Shown here: positions 48,473 through 60,966 of the stretch, one piece after another
How positions within the stretch are numbered: position 1 is the first letter of the stretch
Layout: each line of letters begins with the position of its first letter
Source of the DNA: Zerene cesonia
Taxonomy: Eukaryota > Arthropoda > Insecta > Lepidoptera > Pieridae
Length of the DNA: 64,000 nucleotides
Direction of reading: 5' to 3'
Assembly (NCBI RefSeq): GCF_012273895.1
Contig: NC_052109.1
Span: 3,796,432-3,860,431 of the forward strand
The notes under the pieces: generated by a model
What the model saw: the letters and a program-made list of their open reading frames with translations, nothing else
The model's database searches: none
What the model was told of the DNA's origin: nothing
Translations under genes and position numbers: made by a program

Positions 48473-51400
48473 AAAAATATAATATTATTTATATTCTATT
48501 TTTTAGAATGAAAATACTCAAGTCAACAATTGTAGTTTTGTATATGCTCCATAAAAGTATAAATACAAGCTCTATTGCAAGCTGGAAAAGCCAACCTCTG
48601 AATTAAAGGCACCGCGCAAGCGGTATAGTCTGTATATGTTGAAACAAACAAATTTACATAAAATCTGTAATATTAACTGATTTAGATTGCAAAATGTTAT
48701 TTATTCACTCTCTGTCTTATCATTTACAATGTGTATTTACTAATTAATTTTATAGCAATCAAATTCATGGCTACCATTGTATTACAAACCGCAATATTCT
48801 ATTCTGTTTGTAATCTGACGTTTGCTTGAATAAGCCTTTGAAATGCTTGTTCATTTCAAATATATTTTTAACGATTTTAACATTGGTCTTTGATATGGTT
48901 TACGATAACATTGCAATTAGAATAGCGAGGATGGAGAAGCGAATAGAGGTTACCACAGATATTCAATTACTTGAATTGATATTGTATAGGGATTATACAA
49001 AATACTACTCATTGCTAATGCTTACATTATTTTGTTTTTGTACCTAGCATATTCATTTGTGAGTAATTTAATTAGTACACAGAACGTAATCATAAACCAT
49101 TAGCACGTGAGGTTGTCGCCTACACTAGTTCGTCGCATTAACTATTCTGCTGTTAATTGCGCCCGCAAAAGGCATTAGGCAAATAATAGCGTCTCTTAGG
49201 AGGCGAGGACTTCCGCTTCCTTTCGTGGAGACCATCACTCATTTCCCGAACCCTCAAATTGAGTTTTGAGCCACATTGTTTAGATGACTTGTATTATATC
49301 AGCATCTTTGAAGACTTTTTAGGTATTATAGGATAAAAAAGCAGGAAAGATAAAGTTACATAAGTTATTCGAAATGTCAAGAATTGTCGGAATATCTTAA
49401 TTTATTATGAAGATATAATAGTATGTAGTATAAATATGAAATAATGTTATATTAATACTTAACAAATACTAGGGGAGATTTAGGTTTCAACTTTGAAACT
49501 TAAATAAAAGTAATTTGGTTAAGGAATAAGGTAAATGTTATTAGTTCTAGTTAAAGGCTTTTGAGATATAGCCCGCGGCTCATACCTAAAGCACTGGCTA
49601 AAGATCTGAGTTCTTACGATACGAGACCTTTCTTACGATGATAAATCTTTGGTCTTATTTTCTTTTTCACACTTTATTTTAAGACAATTATGATAGTGTT
49701 ATTTATTGAGTAATTGTTTTTTTTCTCTAACAATAGGTGTATGGAAAGACATGTTAGATTTAATTAAAAAATTAATTAAACAATTTCGCAAATTCATAAT
49801 TACAAAGCATTTTTCCAGCCGCGTTCTTTATTAACTAACAATAGACAAAATTTAAGTTGGCTCGTTTTTTAGACTTTAAATAAATCTACAAAATGAAGCA
49901 TTGTCCCTAAATTTCATGAAACAATAGGCAATTTGTGAGGTTTGTGAAAATTGCGCAGCTTAAGACACCGATGATTTTGCACCTTGCATTATACGTTGAA
50001 ATTAAATTATGTCCAATGAAATGGCATTGATATTAATTGGACGGTATAGAATCGCGAAAATAGTACGAAAAGCTTACAAGATATATATATATAACTGAAC
50101 ATCATCACGCCACATTTCGAGGAAGCCGTGAAAATCAAATAAATGTAAACCGTGTTACAAGATTCCTTATTTTATACGCCGAGATCATCAATTGGGTTCA
50201 TTAAGCTCCAAGATTGAGGTGACGAATCGTTGCAAATTTCCGTTTATTTTGTCAACGTATTACCCTCTTAGTTAACTAGCTAGGGACGTTAATCCGCCTC
50301 GGCGAGAGGAGTAATTACAGTTACACTGTGCTGGATAATCTTTGCTACACATTTGATAGCTAACACACATTCTGCTTTTATGGCAGTGGCTTCCTCGTCA
50401 CGATACTTAGGGCTTCGGAGCGAACTGATAACTCGTATTTGTTGAATTTTGGTTATATGCACTGACGTTGTGATATCGACGATACGTATGTTTTGTATAA
50501 ACAAACACATCATATCACCAAAGACAAATCTAAGGAACATCTATGTATCTTTCACACGTTTGTACAAAACAGAGCAATTTAAACAATGTAAGCTACAAAA
50601 GTTAAAATAATTCTTGACATGATAAAAAATATTATTTCTTATAATTATTATGAAGTGCAAGTGTTCGATGTGGAAGAGTTTCTTGGTACATTCATTTTGC
50701 ATACTATTTTATTTATATAATGCTGAACTGTTAGTACAAGATTACGATAATGCCGCTCATAACGAGCTGAAACCTATAAGTTAAATATATACCTTCACTG
50801 CCTTATTTTTTTCAGTCCTGCTAACGACTCCAGAAATAACTTGAAAAATTAGATGCGTGGACAGGATTCCAATTAGCGCCTCGCTGTGCCAGCTCATATC
50901 TTAAATTTCCTTTTTTAGATTTCTAAAAACGCTAATGATGTTACCTTGTAAAACATAACTTTATCAGTGAGTTAAATAAAGGTAGATAAAGTTATACACG
51001 AAAAATATTCAAATCGAATAAAATTAGATAACTCTAACGCAATTGCGTCCAAATGAAATTACATCGAAATTGAAATAAAATCAATTTAAAGAATCTTTCC
51101 ACGGAATATACATTTGAAATACGAAATTGTGTGTCGCTGGCATGTTTTCGCATTGCTACGGTAAATACTGTCCCCCATAATTATTATTTGAATGTACAAT
51201 TAGCGTTCGAACCCAGTCGGACGGTTCGGAGCGGTAATTTGATTTGCAGGCGACAGGCGTAAACAGTGTGTTTATACGTCCTAGAAGCTTAAAATTAGCC
51301 GAAGCGGCTCAAAAAACAGAGAATATTAACCCAATTCGTATAAGGAAAAAATGGGTGTAAAATGGGCACTATAATATTGTGAAATATAAATATAGGCTGA

Positions 51401-53360
51401 GGTTTATTAGGTTGGTATTATGTTCTAGATTTCATAAACATTTGTTTTATTTTAAAAGCTTTGAACTCTGTTCTTTGACTTATAAAGGAAATATTATAAT
51501 CGCATCTTTATACAGAATTTAACAGTAGGTTCAACTTTAGCGCCGGCTTCAACTTTAAATGTTCATTAGCAGTTCGTTCTTACTTCCACTATCTATCCAC
51601 GAAGGGATTCACAATCTGCCTTTGTTTCATCACCTTTATTCATCCATTCGATTAATGACTTTTTAACGGCGAATTAATGAGGATCTTTGTGGCAACAGAA
51701 TTTCATCGCATTGTCGGAGGTCGAACGTTTTTATCACATGGAAATAAAACTTACCCATAATATAATCGATATTTTTATTAAAGTTAAAGTAACGCACATA
51801 CACTACAATAGATCCCAACAAAAGTAAAAGTTCAACCCATAATTTTTAACGACGCGGACAAAAAGTGTAACGTTAAAAAGTGAAAAAAAAAACGCTCGTA
51901 TTGCAGTTGTGTCAATGGCTCCATTTATTTATTCGGTTCATGCTAAAACGTGAAAATCGGGAAATGTGCTTAGATTTTAAAATGTGTCACGGAGCGGTTT
52001 CGCTACTGTACTTCGTTCAAAGCCGAACAGTTTTTAATAGATTTCCACCTGCGGTGGGCGGGCGGCTGTGTCTAAACATTTTAGTTTCAATGTTCATAAA
52101 TTGAATATTCCTGGAATGCGTTAAAAATTCATATCGCTGACGATTAAAATAGATGTGATGTTAACGATCGCAAGCGATTTTCCTCCTATGATAATACATT
52201 AATAAATTATAAATAAATAAATTCGTTGTTAGTATCAACTTGTTCAAAATTTTCCCGGCTTGATTCGAGATATAAATAGCATTTTTAACAAAAATTTAAA
52301 CCGTCATAAAATTGTCAGAACTAGACCATATTTAAAATGGGATCCCACTGGAGACACCAAAATAAGAGCCATAAAAATCGAAATAACAGTCACAAATTTC
52401 TTCTTAAATTCCATTTTAGAATAGCGAGGCTTGATGGCTATGTAATTTAGATATTATTGTCATTGTGAATGTTCGTTTATATATTATTAGCTTTACATCT
52501 CCAGCTTCTCCCACGTAGTTAAAGAAAAAATTAGACAGTTCGAGACTTACCCATAAAATTCTCTTTCCCTTTGGAAGTCAGGATTTCATATCTCTCGTAC
52601 CAAAATTTCACCGAAATCGCGAAATTAACTGTATTTATCATATAATAGAAAGAATCGTTTTTTCAAATTATGAAATGCAACATCAATTCCAGAAATTTTC
52701 ATTTAACGCGACTTATGTTTATATAGTTTATACTTTATATGACCAGGTTACACTACTTTATTTTTGAGTTAAATTATTATGGACTCGTTTTTATCTTTCT
52801 TATTAACATATACATAGAATAAGTAGGTTAGTTAAGTTTCCTTCCCAATGCATAAAAACTATCGGAGAAAGAAAGTGTAATTAGTGAGTCATTCGATGGA
52901 TTAAGACGGTATAGCTTCAGAACAAGAATTTTTCAAGATCTCGCTTGAATTCTTATACTTTATAAAGTTAGAAACTACTTAATATAACAGTTCTTTTGGC
53001 ATCATTCGATTCATAAACATAGTTTACTAGAAAACTATTACGTTTTTTTGTAATAAATTTTTGTATATTTAATGTTGTCCAATCCATTTTATTATCACGA
53101 CATTTAGCTGAATGGGAAATACATGCATGATATAATGAGGATGAAAATACTAATGATGTTCCCGACGTATTTTGACGACGCAATTTGATGTTTAATATAA
53201 TATCATGTGTTTATGTTTTATCAATATCTTGTTTTGTTTTAATAGGTATGTATACCCTACCTAATAACGATGATTATATGATAATGTTGAACATAAAGAT
53301 TCAAACTGAATACCCACCATTACCATTGAATTATATATTTATATTTTAACAACATACTCC
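48473..53360. other. Non-coding
   Basis: Scattered less AT-rich patches (49080-49260, 51180-51310, 52000-52075) without convincing frames. No complete repeat besides the tentative fragment at 52490-52615. Confidence 0.55.
52490..52615 (-). mobile_element. Possible decayed Helitron-like repeat
   Basis: Contains cttctcccacgtagttaaag, gagacttacccataaaattc and gtaccaaaatttcaccgaaa. The last block resembles the 'caaatttcatcaaaatcgg' core of the 24764-24970 family. The ends are not found, so the call is tentative. Confidence 0.4.
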
Positions 53361-53414
53361 AACAAAGTCCAAGGCAACGCAATACCAAAGTATTGCATTG
53401 CCTTGGACTTTGTT
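53361..53414. repeat. 25-bp hairpin with one mismatch, 4-base loop
   Basis: Arms 53361-53385 (starting aacaaagtccaaggcaac) and 53390-53414 pair at 24 of 25 positions around the loop caaa. The single mismatch would be a G-T wobble in RNA. The loop is too small and the stem too perfect for an ordinary microRNA precursor. Confidence 0.96.
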
Positions 53415-53695
53415 CTGCTGCGAAAGAAAATATAATTAATAGTTTCAGTTTGTAGGCAAAGTGTTATGAAGTTGGAGAACTCTATTAAGGATTATGCCAG
53501 ATAGGAGGCGCGGAAAGTAACTCCGCTGATGATATTCGCAGCAATATTTGCAAATTCGACGGGATTTTGCCAAGTTTTTAAATATCTTCAAAGTAAATTT
53601 AAAGTAGATCTAAAATGTATGTTTACGTTTGAGTTAAATTTTATTTTCTCGAAGTCGGTTTGAAAGAAACTAATTACAAAAACAATGTGAATAAT

Positions 53696-54009
53696 CATCA
53701 TCATCATCATCATCAGCCCATATATGTTCCCACTGCTGGGACACAGGCCTCCTATGAGGGTTTAGGCTATAATCCACCACGCTGGCCAAGTGCGGGTTGG
53801 CAGATGTCGCATGTCATCGAACTTTATTGATTCTTGGACATGCCGGTTTCCTCACGATGTCTTCCTTCACCGTTTTAAGTAGTGGTGATGTTATCCACAT
53901 TTGCAGATAAATTGAAAAATCAATTTATTTCCTGCACGCTCGCCCGGTCTCGAACCTCGACTTATCGATTTTGAAGTCCGAGGTTCTCACCACTGAGCCA
54001 CCACTGCTT
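53696..54009 (-). mobile_element. SINE family A, full length, with target site duplication
   Basis: Minus-strand copy of the element at 1415-1719, with the same tRNA-like head (at the 54009 end), body, and 'cccagcagtgggaacat' block. Its tail is a longer (TGA)n run, seen here as catcatcat at 53696-53713. It is flanked by the 11-base duplication atgtgaataat at 53685-53695 and 54010-54020. The clean duplication and simple tail suggest a fairly recent insertion. Confidence 0.92.
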
Positions 54010-54020
54010 ATGTGAATAAT

Positions 54021-56149
54021 AATTATATAAAATTTTATTTATATCTTTTATGGTACCTACGGTATGAGAAGATTTTATTCAAATTCTCTTAAAATCTATT
54101 TACCATTAAGCACTACTTTAATACTTAACCGTACCTACTATTCAAATGGAGTCTCCCCTAAATATATATCTCCAATACATTAGGCAAAATTCGAACTTCT
54201 GATTCCAACTACCTTCTCTGTATCGGATCGTACAAATTTGTTTTCAAATACAAAGAATTCATGTTATTCGCAGAACAGTCAAAAGTAGCGGGAAGTTGAC
54301 CAATTGCATATTGATTTGTAGATAACAAGTTAAGAGCTTTTTACTAAGATAACACAAATTGTCAAGGGAGCGCGTAATTAGTGATGTAACGGCCAAATAT
54401 ATAGACTTAGTTTTATTTCAAATGACTGTTACCAAGAGTGGTCTGAGTATCTTATGTGAAACACAGCGCTACAATAAACTTAATGGCCCCTCGAGTTGCC
54501 CACTACCATGAAAAGTCAATCAAACTTTAATGTTTAGTACATTTAGTAGGTCTTATATGAGTTTAGTACTAATGACTCTTGTTTGAAATATAAGCTCGTT
54601 TAAATTGGTTTTGCAAATAGTGAGGTATGTTTGTACGTATATTTAGAGAACGTTTTCCGTGGACGGTTGTGGATTTGATATTTGTCATAGTTTATAATAT
54701 TCTACAATTAGTAAATAGTAGATGACAATTTTAGGGCTTGATTGCATGAAAATAAAGGCTTATTTATTATACCCACGTTAAAGTCTAGTTGTTTGTTAAA
54801 CAACTACTTCTAACTATAGAAAACGCGTTAAAACTAGAAACAACTAAATGATGGTTTATTTTGATTTGGATTTTTATTTATATTTGAGTGGAAAACGCCG
54901 ATAAAGCTCGGCTGGTGTGGTGGTTACCAACAAATCTAACACTCTGACCTCTTCGCTCCTCGCTCACCTATTATTGTACCAAAATCTATAAAAATAAAAT
55001 ATAATATATTGAGTTTTAATTAAATGTTACAACTAGTGTTTACTAGGGAAAACGCGGACTTACGAAAAATGGTTTTCAACAGTATCAGTGGTAACATACA
55101 TAACAATGAAAACATTCTAGGGAAACATAGGAACATACTGTTTAGACTAAACAGATATTTAGAAATGACTACTAATGGGTATTTTGTGCATAAAACATGC
55201 ACGAAGTACCCCTTTTACTAAACAGAACACTGAACTTTGTAAAAGGCGCTATAATTTTTGTGTCGTTAACAGAAAAAGAAAATTACGTGGGTGTGAATAT
55301 AAGACAGTATTAATACATAAAACAACAGTTGTATACAGTTCATTGCTATTAATAAAATATTGTCTTGTATAAACAGTTTTATATAAAAATCACTGGATTA
55401 ATGTTTGAACCTGCTTTATAACTAATCACATATTTATTTACGCTACAAATGTCTAATATGCATTAATGTAATAAATATACAGATAATATTTAAAAAAATG
55501 TGTGATTGATATAAATATTCCAAACGTAACAATTTTACATACTCAGTAATTATTTCATTATTCAAATTATACTGTAGATTTAATATGTATTATACCACAA
55601 TCTGATACGTTAAATGGCTTAAGAAATATAAATTATGCTCATAACACTATAATAGGTACGAAGATTCCAGTGACGCGATATCATCTCACGAGCATCTTAC
55701 ACTCGCAAGCTCCTTTTGTCAGAAAGGAGTCAGAGGCAAATAATTAATAGCTGTGCACCCACTGTGGCGTAGTAAGACGAACTGCCTTTGTCCTCAGATT
55801 ATATCAAGAGCGCATTTAAACTTAAACCAAACAAACGGGGTGCAGCCGTAGAGTTATTGCGACACTTTGGCTTTTCCCTTTTTTCTTAGCTTTATTAACA
55901 AGATTTAAGTACAGGTCGTATCTATGTACTGTATATGAGGGATTTAACTTCTATGTATCTAAATTCATCTATTATGCTCAACTAGATATTTGATTAAAAT
56001 TAAATTAATGTCGTATTCGTATACTAAGTGGAGCAAGTATAATTATCATTTTCACCCACAATTTCTGACCATTTAAGCGAATTATGAAAACGTGACGAAA
56101 AGCGCTTGAGTATATAATATCTTGTGTCAAAATGGTTCATAGTTCGTGC
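54021..56149. other. Non-coding
   Basis: Two overlapping 65-codon + strand frames at 55024-55372 are not matched to any family. Nothing else recognised. Confidence 0.55.
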
Positions 56150-56390
56150 GGCAGCGTGCAAAATGCACACAATCCGCGCTAACAAGTCTCGACGTCACGA
56201 CGATTCATAACGAGCCAGTTTTTAACCTGAGATAAAAGCGGCGGGCGACAAAGTCAGCACAATTTTCTTTCCAATAACTCGTGGCGCTAACGACCTAGTG
56301 ACAAACGCCCGCTGACTCTACTCGGGTGTCGTGTGTAAACGCTGAGAAGTCAAATGACGTGGAAATGATGCAACGTGTAACGATTGCTGC
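56150..56390. promoter_or_regulatory. Candidate regulatory island 1
   Basis: GC- and CpG-richer than its surroundings (gcggcagcgtgc, aaagcggcgggcgacaaag, acaaacgcccgctgactc) with no coding frame. It contains, at 56351-56371, a 21-bp sequence that recurs in island 2 with two mismatches. Confidence 0.35.
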
Positions 56391-56639
56391 GTTTTAATCC
56401 CCATTATTTTTTATGTGTGTTATCTTTTCGATTCTTTTCACTGCTTCTTACTTACTTCTATGAAAATTATTTCACGGATTAGGTTAGCAAGTAAAATTAC
56501 ATAATTTATGTAAGTTACATAAGTTCGCCACAAATTGTTGAATTAGAAGCATCTTGTACAATACTGGCATGACGTAATTCCATTTCAGAAGCCAGAAAAT
56601 GTGATAAAGTAATTTCATTGACTTAATTAACATTAGGAC

Positions 56640-56920
56640 GAAAGGCGCTGAGCAGACGCGACGTCGAAAATTATTATAGATTAAGCTTAACGCACCGCGA
56701 AAACGTCGAATTAGGCGTCTTCGATAAGAAAACGCGTTGTTGGCGCAAATTGGTGAGTCTCCAATGATGCGAGAGCATTAACGGTCCACCAGCGACAGTA
56801 TATATACGCTGGTTTTGTTATCCGTGAGTGTGATGCGAGTAACCGGAGCAAATGATGTGGAAAAGATGCGGGAATGACGCCCTCTTGATCACGGAATAGC
56901 GCGCCGTTTCTGGGTTGTAA
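56640..56920. promoter_or_regulatory. Candidate regulatory island 2
   Basis: Another CpG-richer stretch (gctgagcagacgcgacgtcg, aaaacgcgttgttggcgc). It has a tatatata run at 56799-56806 inside a short hairpin (ccagcg ... cgctgg) and the second copy of the shared motif at 56849-56869. It could be a promoter or an enhancer; no downstream exon was found. Confidence 0.35.
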
Positions 56921-57049
56921 TTTTATATATTTTTACTCAAAGTTTTATGTATCAGTAGCATTCCCGCCCGCAAATAAATATGCCTGCGGCTTCATCTGCG
57001 TCATCTAAAGATAATAATATCTTATAAAATAATATCTTATATAGATTAT

Positions 57050-57085
57050 AGATCTCATTGTCATGTTATCATGACATTGAGATCT
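57050..57085. repeat. 16-bp hairpin with one mismatch, 4-base loop
   Basis: agatctcattgtcatg (57050-57065) pairs with catgacattgagatct (57070-57085) at 15 of 16 positions, with loop ttat. Confidence 0.93.
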
Positions 57086-58429
57086 TGCACTGATTCAAAA
57101 ATCAGGTCATAGAATCGCTGCGACAGTGAAAAGACTGAATAAACACACATTGAGCATTTATATTGGTAAGGATGTTGTGATGAGTATTTCAGTTGGTTAC
57201 TTTCTTTTATTAAGGTGGTGTTTGAAGTCGCTGTTCGCGATATGATTATGGTTAAGTTGAAATAAAAATACGTGGTTTCATAGTCAATGAATTTGGAATG
57301 TCGTGGAATTATATAAGTCTGAAGGGATTAACTAATGCAAATATAAATAAGAATAAGGTGAACAATATCAACGTGTTTATTTTGCGAAACGTGGCCGTAG
57401 GCTAGACGCCAAAGCTTCCCCTCATTGCTGAGTGCCTTCATTTGTTTACGTTACCCTTACCCAAGGTTAAGGTTATTGTAATATTGCTCAATTTATTTTT
57501 TCCAAATACAAGAAATAATATTACGATATTTATAAGGAGATATCATTAATATCAATAAGTGGCGTAAGAACTCCATATTTTCCCTTTATGATGATATCAT
57601 ATAAAATTAATAAGTCGTTCAGCGACCCGAAAGGGCGATATCTCGAAGAAAACAGACTTTCTGAGGCAGTATAGGGAGTTACTGAGACTCGCCCGTCGTT
57701 ACTCGGCACTAATGTTCAATATAACACTCATTGTACTTTAATACATCGTCGGAGCGAAGCGGCTTCCCCTTTTGTCTCTGTTTTCACCCAACCCCCGACC
57801 TCTTACGCGCTAATGATTTTAGTGTCACTATTCGTGCAAATATATTGCTCTTTTTACAAGTAAGTTATGTAGATTTCAGTGTGAGTTTATCCTTTAACTT
57901 TAATCGAGGGGATATAACACTGTTATTGTATTGTAAAACGGTTGGAAGGAGTTTGTTTCAAAACATTTTTTGAACCGGTGTTTTTGTAGCGATTATTGCT
58001 TTAATATCAAATAGTGGAATAACGGTTTTATAAATGGCTTTACGTATATATCATTTGTTACATAATACCGTTTAATAACGACAGAAGCGTTGATGCAAGT
58101 ATAAATGAATTTATGTTTGTTTAATTCAAGTAACATAACAAACACACCGTCCCTTGTGCCGATAGCTTTCACACAAATTGAATACACGACATAAATCTAA
58201 CGTTCACCTAATACTATGCGGATTTCTCCACGGGCCATTTTATTTCGCCGCACAAAGCCTCCGACCTACTAAATCCCGCGATATCGCGAGAATGCGACAG
58301 ACAGCTAGCGTTTTAGATACGGACTCTAATGATTTCGTCACTTGTGCGATTTCATCGTTACTAAATCCACGTAGTAATCGAAAAGAGTATGACAATTGAA
58401 AATGTTAGGGTGAGCCTTTTTCTAAGGCA
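57086..58429. other. Non-coding
   Basis: Less AT-rich patches at 57610-57800 and 58180-58390; the latter holds a 12-bp palindrome cgcgatatcgcg at 58277-58288. No convincing coding frame. Confidence 0.55.
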
Positions 58430-58550
58430 CAGTGGGTAACTGAGCTGGTGGTTGAACTGGGCCCCAAGGGGTAAGCGATAAGAAAAGGATTGACGACTGG
58501 AAGGAAGAAATGGACTGGGACGGGTGAGGAAAAGAAAATTGGTTTCCGTA
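58430..58550 (+). mobile_element. Family C repeat, start fragment
   Basis: Begins with aactgagctggtggttgaac and contains ggtaagcgataag and actgggacgggtgaggaaaa, matching the first half of family C. It breaks off before the 'cccccactcaccg' block. Confidence 0.65.
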
Positions 58551-59588
58551 CCTACCGTATTAACGTTATCATATATCCATAATAAAATTATCGCACAAAG
58601 AATAATTTCTTTATCACCGCCTATATAATATTGTTAATATGTTCACTGCATTTATGTTTATATCATAATATTGCGGATGCCCATAATTATGGATTTTTAT
58701 TGATAGTATTCATTTAAAAATGATTTAAATGCATTCAATCTTATTTTATTTGCTCACTTATACCTACTATATATGTTATCTATACCTTGAAATAATTTTT
58801 AAAGATGTATAAATTAAACGTTATTACTGCATAGTGCATATGTAAGAGTATAACATTATGTTCTTAACGAATGTTATCACGTGAAATGAAGGGTACAATC
58901 ATTGTAAAACATAAATAAACGATCAAAAAAGCAAACGCTGAACTAAGTTAAATTCATAGGTTTGTTATAAACGAGAATTAAATTGTGACCAATCTGTTAT
59001 TTTAGACGGTGCAAGATTTAAAATACCAAAGCGGACTTTTCACGAAAACAAAAGTATGTCCCGAATGGAGGCTCCATGCATACTCGGCCAGACGTGCGCC
59101 GTCGGCTTTGCATAATACCCCCACTTACTGTATTTGCCGCTTGGCATCGTAATAAAGCTATGTGTGGAATTGATTATTATTATTACTATCTAGCGAGATT
59201 TCCCGCGATGAGTTTACTTCATAGCAGCTGGATAAATAAATATGCTGAAGCTACGAACAAATGTTTGGTTTTATTATTGCAGTCGTCCAATTTTTCATTT
59301 GAAATTGCTTAAAATTCAATTGTAGTCATTGTTTACTATTAAATGAATAAATGTACTTATACAAATACTCACTACTTATACAAATGTTTATAATTAAATA
59401 GATGAAGATTGTGATTAATTAAGTGGAATCTCATGTTTGGAAGTTAATTCGATACATCTTAGCAAAGAAATATTTACGAGTGAGTGACTTCAATGGCCTA
59501 ATGTGTGAACTTTTGTCTAGTCTTTTTTATTGTGAGCGCGTTCGGGGTTGTCATTTTTTAGTATATCATTCTTACGTATTATATTTTA

Positions 59589-59645
59589 CTTCCCCGGTGC
59601 GAGCTGGCTCAATTCGTGCTAAAGCGTGCTCGACTCCCACATACA
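59589..59645 (+). mobile_element. Family C repeat, end fragment
   Basis: Matches only the last ~55 bp of family C (cttccccggtgcgagctggc, then caattcgtgc and gtgctcgactcccac). It lies about 1 kb after the start fragment at 58430-58550 in the same orientation, so the two could be the ends of one copy split by later sequence. Confidence 0.7.
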
Positions 59646-60265
59646 GCATTTAATAATTAAAATGAAAGGAAAACAACTGCTACGAAAACTTTACACAAGA
59701 AACATCATAAAAAATCAATAATTATTACCAATGTACGACCGTAACGTTAAAAGGCGATTTCTACCAGGCAATTCCCAAAAAAACCGTAAAAAGTTGTATC
59801 GGATTAAATATCTAGCTCATTTGAAAATAATATAAATTAAATAATATTATAATATAAATAAATAAAATAAAATAAATACTTAAAATGCAAAGGTTTCTAT
59901 GTAGTTGAATAGAAATGCTTTGAAAATAATAACAGATATTAAAAATTATAAAATTTCGGGGGCGCATGCTTGGGCCTACGGGGCAACAACTTACAAAAAA
60001 TATTGAATTTAATTGTAATAATTACGAAATATTGATATACAGCATTGTCTGTTTGTTTTTTATTAACGCAAATTATCAATATGAGTACAATTTAATTAAG
60101 CTTTTTTCATTTATCATTTGATTTCATCATCATTTCATCATCGTAATTTTATCATATTGCTTCAATCACAACAAAATACTTTTATAAGCAAGCCAAAATT
60201 CTTGTACATTGACTCCAACGTTCTATAGATGCTGCAAACTACGAAACCTGGAAATATATTGTGTT

Positions 60266-60344
60266 TGTGGAGAGGTGGGTGAAAATGAGGAGTGAGGAGG
60301 GGAGGGGGTGGGTCCCGATGATATATAGACGGCGATGCATCGCC
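60266..60344. repeat. G-rich tract followed by a 14-bp palindrome
   Basis: The + strand has closely spaced G runs from 60266 to 60313 (aggaggggagggggtgggtc at its densest), unlike the AT-rich surroundings. It is followed by the perfect palindrome ggcgatgcatcgcc at 60331-60344. The G runs could in principle form a quadruplex. Confidence 0.7.
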
Positions 60345-60966
60345 CTCGGCTAGTGAAGTTACATTTTGTGACGTAAACATGTTTTTGCAGGTATTATGGT
60401 ATTATAAAAAATGGAAATTAGCACCGAATAATCGAGCGGAATATATATAGTTCTATGTAGGTTTGCGTTTTAATTGTATTGAAACTCAGTTTCATCAATT
60501 ACAAGTTCTATTTTTAGTTCAAAATATTCTGGTGAAAATAAATGTGGAATTGCGACGAAAAAAAGCTAAATTGTTTTTTTTTCCAAAAACTCGATTTGTG
60601 TTTCATAACAACGCTCCGATAGGCGTTTGATTTATTGATGGAATTTTAATTCCGTTGCAAAATATTAAAGTTTTCATTTTAATTATGAATATTTACAAAC
60701 GAACAGCACGCAAATGCATACGTTTATATGAGAATGTTAATCACCCATATTCATTATAGGGTAAGACAAATATGAGAGCCTCGCATCGTTGCATGCAACG
60801 ATATTTGTAAATGACCACTAAGCTAAGCGGGGAAACGAGCACTCGAGGTTTTGATGTGTGGTTGGAGATACATACATTGGCGCAGAAACGTTGATCAAAT
60901 GCAAGTATTAAAGCTAAAGGCATATTATAACAAATTTAGCATTCTAACAAAATATAATATATATAA

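Noticed and set aside
51402..51416. mariner-like end 'ttaggttggtatta'
   Set aside because: Too short, and no matching inverted end or transposase trace was found.
53361..53414. microRNA gene
   Set aside because: The loop is four bases and the stem almost perfect, unlike an animal pre-miRNA; without small-RNA data it stays a hairpin.
53648..53670. Minus-strand 'ccgacttcga' start of repeat family D
   Set aside because: Only about 20 bases match, just outside the SINE duplication; too little to call.
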